64,000 nucleotides of DNA from Streptomyces sp. T12. Its GTDB lineage: Bacteria > Actinomycetota > Actinomycetes > Streptomycetales > Streptomycetaceae. A program made the position numbers and the translations under genes. Location of the stretch: contig NZ_CP117866.1 of assembly GCF_028736035.1 (NCBI RefSeq), forward strand, positions 1,302,001-1,366,000, given 5' to 3'. The notes beneath the pieces are model-generated. The model worked only from the letters and a program-made list of their open reading frames with translations. It was not told the DNA's origin and searched no databases. This document shows, one piece after another, positions 52,414 to 59,591 of this stretch; position 1 is the first letter of the stretch; each line of letters starts with the position of its first letter.

Positions 52414-53826
52414 TCAGCGGGTACGGATCCAGATCGTCTTCTCCCGGGTCCACTGGTCGAAGGCGTCGGTGGACTTCTCCACGCCACCGAATCCGGACTG
52501 CTTCCAGCCGCCGAACGGTGTGGTGATGTCGCCCTCGCTGTAGGCGTTGACGGAGACCACGCCGGCCTCGATGCCTCGGGCCAGCCGCAGCGCGGTGTCG
52601 AGGTCGCGGGTCCAGACCGAGGCGGCGAGACCGTACTCGGTGGCGTTGGCCATACGTACCGCCTCGTCCTCGGTGGTGAAGGTCTGGACGGTGACGACGG
52701 GACCGAACAACTCCTTGGTGAGGACGTCGCTGCCGTCGGGGGCTCGGGTGATCACGGTGGGCGGGTAGTAGGCGCCGCGCGGAGGCAGCCCGTGGGGCAG
52801 TCCCCCGGTGTGGATCTGGGCTCCGCCGGCCCGGGCGGCCTCCACGGCTCCCGCGACCCGGTCGAAGGCGGCGTGATTGATGAGCGGCCCCATCTGCGTG
52901 CGCGGGTCTGCCGGATCGCCGATGGCGAGCTCTCTCGCCGCGGCCGTGAACCGCTCCAGGACCTCCTCGGCGATACCGCGGTGAACCAGGACCCGGGAGC
53001 CGGCCGTGCAGTTCTGCCCCATGGTCAGGAACGCGGCCTCGATCATGTTGTCGATGAGCTCGTCGCCGTAGGAGAGCGCGTCGGCCATCAGCACCTGGGG
53101 GCTCTTGCCGCCCATCTCCAGCGAGACGCGCTTGAAGTTGCTCTCGGCGGCGTCCTTGAGGATGCGGCGGCCGGTCGCGGTGGACCCGGTGAAGGAGAGC
53201 GCCCCCACGAGGGGGTTACGGGCGAGGGCCGCCCCGGCCTCCTCGCCATACCCGGGCAGTACCGTGAGTACGCCGTCGGGCAGGCCTGCCTCCGCGGCGA
53301 GTGCGGCCAGGTGCAGGGCCGAGCGCGGGGTCGCCTCGGCGGGCTTGACCAGCAGACAGTTGCCTGCGACCAGGGCCGGTCCGACCTTCCAGGCGGTCAT
53401 GGCCAGCGGGTAGTTCCACGGCAGGATCGCCGCGACGACCCCGACCGGTTCGCGGCTCATGAGACCGAGGCCGTCGGGCCCGCCTGGCGCGATGCGGCCG
53501 AAGACCTTGTCGGCCGCCTCGGCGAACCAGCGGATCGACTCGATCGCGCCCGGTACATCGCCCGTACGGCACTCCGTGATCGGCTTTCCCGCGTCCTCGC
53601 TGTCCAGCCGGGCGAGGATCTCCGCGTCGCGTTCCATGAGGTCGGCCAGCCGTAGGAGCACCGCGCCTCGTTCCCGGACCGGCAGGCGCGACCACACCCC
53701 GGCCTCGTGGACCTGCCGGGCCTGCTCGGCGGCCTTGGCGACGTCGTCGGCGCTCGCGGCGGGCAGGGTGGTGATCGGCTCACCGGTGGCGGGGTTGACG
53801 ACCTGCAGCGTCTCGTTCGTGGTCAT
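52414..53826 (-). CDS. NAD(P)-dependent aldehyde dehydrogenase
   Basis: Full-length (470 aa) ALDH. Rossmann and catalytic features: ILPWNYPLAMTAWKVGPALV, LSFTGSTATGRRIL, catalytic base E in VSLEMGGKSPQV and nucleophile C in MGQNCTAGSRVLV; TKELFGPVVTVQTF and the C-terminal PFGGWKQSGFGG. Overall it resembles the gamma-aminobutyraldehyde/betaine-aldehyde group, but the substrate is open. Its ATG overlaps the SDR stop by four bases (ATGA), so it is third in the FMO/SDR/ALDH operon, where it could oxidise an aldehyde made by the first two enzymes. Confidence 0.92.
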   Translation of the reverse strand: MTTNETLQVVNPATGEPITTLPAASADDVAKAAEQARQVHEAGVWSRLPVRERGAVLLRLADLMERDAEILARLDSEDAGKPITECRTGDVPGAIESIRWFAEAADKVFGRIAPGGPDGLGLMSREPVGVVAAILPWNYPLAMTAWKVGPALVAGNCLLVKPAEATPRSALHLAALAAEAGLPDGVLTVLPGYGEEAGAALARNPLVGALSFTGSTATGRRILKDAAESNFKRVSLEMGGKSPQVLMADALSYGDELIDNMIEAAFLTMGQNCTAGSRVLVHRGIAEEVLERFTAAARELAIGDPADPRTQMGPLINHAAFDRVAGAVEAARAGGAQIHTGGLPHGLPPRGAYYPPTVITRAPDGSDVLTKELFGPVVTVQTFTTEDEAVRMANATEYGLAASVWTRDLDTALRLARGIEAGVVSVNAYSEGDITTPFGGWKQSGFGGVEKSTDAFDQWTREKTIWIRTR

Positions 53827-54701
53827 GCTTCCTCCACCAGCTCCCAGCGCCCGTCGGTCCGGCGGGCCAGTCCGCGTCGGCGGAGTTCCTCCAGATAGCG
53901 GGCCATGCCGCGGTCACCGCGCTTGCGGAACAGCGGGAAGACCCGGGGCAGCAGGTTCGGCATGAGCATCGCGAACCGCACCAGACGGGACTCACCGGCC
54001 CGGGGGTAGGCCTCCAGTCGGGGCTTGTCCAACAGGCTCACCACGGCCGCGACGACGTCGGCGGGCTGCTGCGGGGGATCCTGGAACTGCATGGAGTTCC
54101 CGCCTTCCACGGCCTCTTGGCGCAGCATCCGGGTGTCGGTCGCCGAGGGCAGCACCGACCCGGCCAGGATTCCCTTGCTCCTCAGGTCGAGCCCGATGGC
54201 CAGCATCGCGCCACGCAGCCCGAACTTGGAAGCGGTGTAGATCGGGGTCTCGCCCAGCGGGAAGATCCCGCCGAGGGAGACCGTGGTGACCACCCTGGCG
54301 TCCCGGGAAGCCATGAGAAGAGGGATGGCGATCCGGGTCGCGACCAGCGGTGAGGTCAGGTTGAGGGTGATCTCCCGCTCGATGCTCTCGACGCTGCGGA
54401 CGTCGAAGCGTTCCGCGCTGGTCATGCCGACGTTGTTGACGAGTACGTCGAGGCGGCCGTGGTCATCGGCGACCACCTCGAACAACCGCTCCACCTGGGC
54501 GCGGTCCATGAGGTCACAGCCGATGCCCGTATGCCCGGCGCCCGGAAGGTCCGCGGCCACCTTCATGGCGCGGACCCCGTCGATGTCGACGACGATGCAG
54601 CGGGCGCCGCCGGAGGCGAACCGACGGCACAGCGCACTGCCGATGCCGCCCGCGCCGCCGGTCACCAGGATGACTTTGTCGGTGAAGTCGAACCCGCTCA
54701 C
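53823..54701 (-). CDS. Short-chain dehydrogenase/reductase
   Basis: SDR of 292 aa: TGGAGGIG cofactor loop, acidic D after strand 2 (VVDIDGVRAM), NNVG, catalytic S in TTVSLGGIFP and Y/K in PIYTASKFGLRG, then an extended basic C-terminus (RKRGDRGMARYLEELRRRG). GTG 54701 overlaps the FMO stop (GTGA). Middle gene of an operon with a flavin monooxygenase and an ALDH, suggesting sequential oxidation of an alcohol or ketone substrate. Confidence 0.88.
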   Translation of the reverse strand: MSGFDFTDKVILVTGGAGGIGSALCRRFASGGARCIVVDIDGVRAMKVAADLPGAGHTGIGCDLMDRAQVERLFEVVADDHGRLDVLVNNVGMTSAERFDVRSVESIEREITLNLTSPLVATRIAIPLLMASRDARVVTTVSLGGIFPLGETPIYTASKFGLRGAMLAIGLDLRSKGILAGSVLPSATDTRMLRQEAVEGGNSMQFQDPPQQPADVVAAVVSLLDKPRLEAYPRAGESRLVRFAMLMPNLLPRVFPLFRKRGDRGMARYLEELRRRGLARRTDGRWELVEEA

Positions 54702-56044
54702 GCCGCCGCCTCCGCGCCTCGCAGGGACCGCACCCGGGGAGGCTGCCCCTCGGTACGCCAGCCCATCTGCCCCGCGACCTTGGCGAGGTACTTCACGAAG
54801 GCCCCGCTGTCGACGTAGCCGGTGTGCCGGGGCGAGTCGACGAACTTCAGCCCGCCGGTCAGGTCCGGCCGGTCGTCGCGGATCATGCGGGCGAAGCGCT
54901 CCGCGTTCGGCAAGCGGTGCCGCGCGTCGTGGAGGTACCCGGCGATCAGCTGCGCCTGAGTGTCGAAGAGCTGGTACGCACCGGAGTTGGTCTCCACGAA
55001 GCCGGTGCCGAACAGGCCCTCGTGCTCGCGCGAGAACGACGACAGGTACAGGTCCGGGTGCTGCTCGTCGCCGAAGTACTTCTGTGCGACCGGCACTTTG
55101 TGGACGTAGCCCGTGGCCAGCAGCACGAGATCGAAGTCGTCGCTCGTGCCGTCGGTGAAGTACACGGTCCGGCCCTCGGCGCGGGCGATCCCGGGCCGGG
55201 CGGTGATGTCGCCGTGCTGGAGGTGGTGGATCAGCATCGAGTTGATGGCCGGGTGGGTCTCGAACAGCTTGTGGTCCGGCTTCGGCAGCCCCAGCCGCGT
55301 CGGGTCGCCGTTGAGGATCCGCAGGAGGGCACCGAAGACCCGCTGTGCCAGCCACATCGGCAGGTGCGGCCCGCTGTTGGCGATGGTGTCCACCGGCCGG
55401 CCGAAGAGATGCTTGGGGATGAACCAGTACCCGCGCCGCATGCTGATCACCGCGTGCTCCGCGCTCCGGGCCGCGTCGCAGGCTATGTCGCAGCCGGAGT
55501 TCCCCGCGCCCACGACCAGGACCCGCTTGCCCCGCAGCTCCTCCGCGCTGCGGTAGCCGACGGTGTGCCAGACCTCCCCGCTGAACTCCCCCGGCAGTTC
55601 GGGGATGTTGGGGTGCCACTGCGAGCCCGTACACACCACGACCTGCCCGTGCACGCTTGCCCGGCCGTCGGCCCGGGTGACCGTCCAGGTGCCGTCCGCG
55701 TTCTTCTCGACGTTTTCGACCTCGACGCCGAACTCGATGCGGTCGGTCAGCCCATAGGCGTCGGCGAAGGACGTCAGATACGACAGGATCTGCCGGTGCG
55801 GCGGGTAGTCCGCGAAGTGGTCGGGCATCGGGAAACCGCCGAACCCGGACAGGGTCCTGCTCGAAATGAAGTGGGCCGACTCGTACATCGGGCTGCCGGG
55901 ATTGTCTATGTCCCAGATACCGCCGGGCCCGGTGTGCCGCTCCAGGTGCGTGTACGGCAGATTCCGCTCCGCCAGGGCCCTGGCGACCGCCAGCCCGGCC
56001 GGTCCCGCCCCGATCACACACGTATCCAACTGGCTTTCCTTCAC
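54698..56044 (-). CDS. Flavin-containing monooxygenase
   Basis: NADPH- and FAD-dependent monooxygenase, 448 aa. FAD site VIGAGPAGLAVARAL; FMO fingerprint FSGEVWHTVGY; NADPH site VVGAGNSGCDIA; LLATGYVHKVPV towards the C-terminus. GTG 56044 has GAGGAGG seven bases upstream; the longer frame to 56200 lacks a ribosome site and runs through gene debris. The FxGxxxHxxxY motif marks an N- or S-oxygenating FMO or a related Baeyer-Villiger enzyme. First gene of the operon with SDR and ALDH. Confidence 0.9.
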   Translation of the reverse strand: MKESQLDTCVIGAGPAGLAVARALAERNLPYTHLERHTGPGGIWDIDNPGSPMYESAHFISSRTLSGFGGFPMPDHFADYPPHRQILSYLTSFADAYGLTDRIEFGVEVENVEKNADGTWTVTRADGRASVHGQVVVCTGSQWHPNIPELPGEFSGEVWHTVGYRSAEELRGKRVLVVGAGNSGCDIACDAARSAEHAVISMRRGYWFIPKHLFGRPVDTIANSGPHLPMWLAQRVFGALLRILNGDPTRLGLPKPDHKLFETHPAINSMLIHHLQHGDITARPGIARAEGRTVYFTDGTSDDFDLVLLATGYVHKVPVAQKYFGDEQHPDLYLSSFSREHEGLFGTGFVETNSGAYQLFDTQAQLIAGYLHDARHRLPNAERFARMIRDDRPDLTGGLKFVDSPRHTGYVDSGAFVKYLAKVAGQMGWRTEGQPPRVRSLRGAEAAA

Positions 56045-56145
56045 GGGCCTGCCTCCTCGTTCATCCCGCTTCACGGGCTTGGAGGAAACGTATTCACCCG
56101 CCGCCCTGCAGGAACTGACCCGCGCGGCCACGGACCGGACCTCAG

Positions 56146-56235
56146 CGGCCTCGCGACATGGGGGCGTTGCCGTAACGGATGGCGTCGGTGACCAACTCAC
56201 TGACCCTCAGCTCGGTGGCGGACTCCAGCTTCACC
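56146..56235 (-). pseudogene. Fossil of an ATP-binding (HATPase, anti-sigma/SpoIIE-associated) regulator
   Basis: Reads VKLESATELRVSELVTDA then IRYGNAPMSRGR and stop. The SELVTNAIRYG-type N-box is diagnostic of the RsbW-like ATPase proteins abundant in Streptomyces. Only about 30 codons remain, without G-boxes. Confidence 0.45.
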
Positions 56236-56645
56236 TGCGCGATAAGAGCGCAGCTAATGACGAATTCAAGGGCCCGCATTTGATCGCCTCGCGGAGGAAC
56301 TCATCCCCGCGTCACGTCCTCCACCCGCCGCGAGGCGAAGGCAAACATGCCATGTCTGCCCATGAATAAACGGCGTGATACGCCACATAGCGGCCAAAGC
56401 AGCCTCCATGTTCGGCTTTTCATCCCTCCACACCGTTGACATTCCGGTGCCACATGCCCGAAATTCATGCGTAACATCTGGCGCCCGAGGCCCGTGAATT
56501 CCGCAGCACCACTGCCTTCTCCGTACCAAGGATGTCCTCACGCACTTCGGCGGGCATGCGCTGTCTCTCTCCCCGCAGCCGGAGAGGATTCGGCTCCTTC
56601 GGAACGGTCCTATGGCGCCGAAGCCACCGAAATGGGAGCGAGAGC
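56236..56645. other. Intergenic region before the fifth fucosidase
   Basis: No gene recognised. TTGACA occurs at 56437-56442. Unlike the other fucosidase promoters I find no ACATC(C/G)GATGT copy and no CTAGACA element. A GGGAGCG sequence just before 56646 serves as the ribosome site. Confidence 0.4.
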
Positions 56646-58589
56646 ATGTCGCCAGGAAACCTGTCCCGCCGAACGCTGCTCGGGGCCGCCGGCGCCGCTG
56701 CCGCCGCGACTGTGCTGCCCGTGGTCCCCGCCTTCTCGGGCCTCGTGTCCGAGGCGGTGGCCGCCGCCCCCCAGACCAACCTGAGCAACATGGTGGACAT
56801 GCGGTTCGGCATGTTCAACCACTTCAACATGGGCACGTTCACCAACGAGGAGTGGGCCGCCCCGAACCACGACCCCGCCCTGTTCGCCCCGCCGGCCGTG
56901 GACTGCGCCCAGTGGGCAGCCGCCGCCGCGGCGGCGAAGATGAGCTACGGCGTGCTGACGACCAAGCACCACGACGGCTTCTGCCTCTGGCCGACCGCGT
57001 ACAACAACTACAACGTCTCCAACAGCGCCTACAAGCAGGACATCGTCGCCCAATACGTCAACGCGTTCCGGGCCAAGGGCCTGAAGGTGGGCCTGTACTA
57101 CTCGATCTGGGACCGCACCTACAGCGTGGAGGCGTACGACACCCGGCACGGCGTCGCCGCCAACCAGGTAATCCAGCCCGGTGACCTCACCTACATGCTG
57201 AACCAGATCACCGAGTTGCTGACCAACTACGGCACCATCGACATGTTCATCACCGATGGCTATGCGTGGCAGATGGGCCAGCAGGCCGTCTCCTACCAGC
57301 GGATCCGCGAGCACGTGAAATCGCTTCAGCCGGACATCGTCATGATTGACCACGGTGGGCTGTCGGTACCGTTCCTCGGCGATGCGATCTTTTTCGAGGA
57401 GCCGCTGGGCATCACCTCGCCGACCGGAAACACCTACGCCTCCATGCAGGGGCAGACGATCAGCAACGGATGGTTCTGGCATCCGTCCACGCCGACCGAA
57501 GGCCTGGTGAGCAAGGCGTCGATCCTGTCCCACCTGGCGGACCTGGAACCGAAGTACACCTCGTTCATCCTCAATTGCCCGCCCAACCGCAACGGCAAGC
57601 TGGATACCAACGTCGTCACGCGACTCGCCGAAGTCGGGGCGGCATGGAGCCCCGACACCTCCAGGGCACCGTTGCCGACGCAGATGCCACGCGCCGAGCA
57701 CCCCGTGACACCCGTCAGTGCCTACGCGACCGGATTCCACACCGGTGAGGGCCCGATGAACGCGATTGACGGGCTGAGCGACAAAGGCTTCGAGACCTGC
57801 TGGTCGACATGGGGACTGCCCTCATCCCTGCCTCACTCGATCACGATCGACCTGGGTGGGGTGTGGAGCAACGTCTCCACCCTGGAGTACCTGCCCAAGC
57901 AGTGGAACCGCAACAACTCCACCGACGGCGACATCACTTCGTACACCATCTCCACCAGTACCGACGGTTCGACCTTCACCCAGGTCGCCACCGGTTCCTG
58001 GGCCGGCGACCGCGTCACCAAGGTGGCCGAGTGGAGCGCCAGGAATGTTGGTTTCGTGCGGATTCAGGCCTCTGCCAGCACCGGCGGATACGTCAACGTG
58101 GGCGCCATCCGGATAGGCGGCAGGACCGCCAAGCCGGCCCTGGTGTCGCGAGTCCTGCCGGGCAACGGAACGGTCTATCGCCTGGTCAACCGCAACAGCG
58201 GCCTGGTAGCCGACGTGAGCGGGAACGGAACCACCAACGGCACCAAGATCCTCCAGTGGCCCTGGCTGAGCCAGGCCAACCAAAAGTGGACCTTCACCTC
58301 CACCGGCGACGGCTACTACAAGATCAAGAGCGTCAGTAGCGGCAAACTCATGGAAGTGGCCGACCTCTCGCGTGCAGACGGCGGCAGGGTGGGCATCTGG
58401 TCGGACGACAGCGTTTTCCAACAGCACTGGGCTGTGACGCCCACGGGTGACGGCGACTACTACCTCACCAACCGGCTCAGCGGACTGTCACTCAATGTCG
58501 ACGGCGCCTCCACCGCCAACGGCGCCGACGTCGAGCAGGAGACGTACAACCGGGCAACCCAGCAGCACTGGCAGATCATCGCCGTGTGA
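56646..58589 (+). CDS. Secreted GH29 alpha-L-fucosidase, paralogue of the 6065 gene
   Basis: Exported fucosidase, 647 aa, collinear with the 6065 protein throughout: Tat signal LSRRTLLGAAGAAAAAT, DMRFGMFNHFNMGTFTNEEW, TTKHHDGFCLWP, candidate nucleophile D204 in FITDGYAWQMG, discoidin-like domain about 350-495 with the same NVSTLEYLPKQW, and a ricin-B trefoil. ATG 56646 is preceded by GGGAGCG. The gene uses more A/T at third positions than its paralogue (for example gatcttttttcgag), and lacks a fucose box, which suggests a separate origin or relaxed constraint. A reductase fossil lies directly downstream on the other strand. Confidence 0.9.
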   Translation: MSPGNLSRRTLLGAAGAAAAATVLPVVPAFSGLVSEAVAAAPQTNLSNMVDMRFGMFNHFNMGTFTNEEWAAPNHDPALFAPPAVDCAQWAAAAAAAKMSYGVLTTKHHDGFCLWPTAYNNYNVSNSAYKQDIVAQYVNAFRAKGLKVGLYYSIWDRTYSVEAYDTRHGVAANQVIQPGDLTYMLNQITELLTNYGTIDMFITDGYAWQMGQQAVSYQRIREHVKSLQPDIVMIDHGGLSVPFLGDAIFFEEPLGITSPTGNTYASMQGQTISNGWFWHPSTPTEGLVSKASILSHLADLEPKYTSFILNCPPNRNGKLDTNVVTRLAEVGAAWSPDTSRAPLPTQMPRAEHPVTPVSAYATGFHTGEGPMNAIDGLSDKGFETCWSTWGLPSSLPHSITIDLGGVWSNVSTLEYLPKQWNRNNSTDGDITSYTISTSTDGSTFTQVATGSWAGDRVTKVAEWSARNVGFVRIQASASTGGYVNVGAIRIGGRTAKPALVSRVLPGNGTVYRLVNRNSGLVADVSGNGTTNGTKILQWPWLSQANQKWTFTSTGDGYYKIKSVSSGKLMEVADLSRADGGRVGIWSDDSVFQQHWAVTPTGDGDYYLTNRLSGLSLNVDGASTANGADVEQETYNRATQQHWQIIAV

Positions 58590-58617
58590 TACACGGTGAG
58601 GCATCACCCAGTCACGA

Positions 58618-58740
58618 AGTCACATGTGCGGCCAGGTCCGGCTCCGGAGGGAGCATCGAGCCGGACAGTGCTCGTCACGGTCGTGCGGGTACACGATGTC
58701 CAGCCTGTCCAAGCCGGTGCGCTCAAGCGTCATGCCCGCC
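58618..58740 (-). pseudogene. Internal fragment of an aldo/keto reductase (L-fucose dehydrogenase type)
   Basis: Reads AAGMTLERTGLDRLDIVYPH then DRDEH. It aligns with SLERLGLDRVDIALLHDPDDH of the intact reductase at 24732, the segment with the catalytic histidine. The sequence then stops at 58618. About 20 residues are recognisable; the rest is unalignable by eye. Confidence 0.45.
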
Positions 58741-58786
58741 GCCTCGACAACGGGCGGGCCCGCGTTGCGCCGGAACGGCTTCGCGG

Positions 58787-59416
58787 TCAGCCTGCCTTGG
58801 CGGGAATCGCGGTGGGGTGCAGCCGGCCGTCGGCGAGCGCCAGCACGGCGGAGACGAGGGCTCGCAGGCAGATCTGCTCGGCCTCCTCGTCGGGCAGCGA
58901 CAGGTGCTGCATCACGAGGCCGTCGAATCCGGCGAGGAAGTAACGCGCAAGGGTCTCGGCAGGCTGGGCGAGCGTCTGCCCCGTTCGCTCGGCCGCCTCC
59001 GCCACGATCCTCGCCGCCACTTCGGTCACGTCGCGGTAGTGACCTTGCCGTGCCTCGGCAAGAGAGGGTGTGCGCAATGCGAGCATCATCAGTTCCGTCA
59101 GCAACTGGTGGCTCGCAGGCTGTTCGCGCACGGTGTGCCACAGGGCGGCTGCCAGAGTGCCGATGGTCTCCTCGAATCCCACCCCCTCGGGCGTGGCCTG
59201 CTCGACCTGCGAGATCAGCTCTGCGGTGAGCTTCTCCATGACGGCGCGGTACAGTCCCTCCTTCGTGCCGAAGGTGTAGTGCACGGTGGCCTGTGCCACG
59301 CCGAGCTCGGCCGCGATGGCCCGGGTACTTCCGGCCGCGACACCCTCCCTGGTCATGAGGTCGATAGCCGCTTTGATCAGCTGGGGGCGGCGCTCAGCCG
59401 CGGAAACGTGAGCCAT
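58787..59416 (-). CDS. TetR-family transcriptional regulator
   Basis: Repressor of 209 aa. The N-terminal helix-turn-helix reads TREGVAAGSTRAIAAELGVA then QATVHYTFGTKEGLYRAVME; the C-terminal ligand domain is helical and unassignable. ATG 59416. A palindromic element lies 16 bp upstream over its own promoter, which suggests autoregulation. The neighbouring rifamycin phosphotransferase points the same way but has its own upstream element, so a link is not shown. Confidence 0.88.
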   Translation of the reverse strand: MAHVSAAERRPQLIKAAIDLMTREGVAAGSTRAIAAELGVAQATVHYTFGTKEGLYRAVMEKLTAELISQVEQATPEGVGFEETIGTLAAALWHTVREQPASHQLLTELMMLALRTPSLAEARQGHYRDVTEVAARIVAEAAERTGQTLAQPAETLARYFLAGFDGLVMQHLSLPDEEAEQICLRALVSAVLALADGRLHPTAIPAKAG

Positions 59417-59431
59417 GAAGCGATTATATCG

Positions 59432-59451
59432 ACTTAGTCTACCGATTAAGT
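59432..59451. promoter_or_regulatory. Candidate TetR operator
   Basis: ACTTAGTCTACCGATTAAGT has perfect 5-bp arms (ACTTA/TAAGT) and partly matched inner bases. It lies in an unusually A/T-rich stretch just upstream of the TetR start. Confidence 0.5.
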
Positions 59452-59591
59452 TGGGCGACCATATGCCCGTCCGGATGCTCGGACTGTCCCGCGGCGACTT
59501 CGTCCGGCGCCTGCGCCGATCCCCCGGGCCTGGCGATCGGCGGGAAGGTCGCCATGACTTCTGACGGCGCTTACATGACCGGTGTGGTCGG

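Noticed and set aside
56630..56645. GGGAGCGAGAGC before the fifth fucosidase as a CebR box
   Set aside because: Only one half matches; it fits better as the ribosome-binding region.
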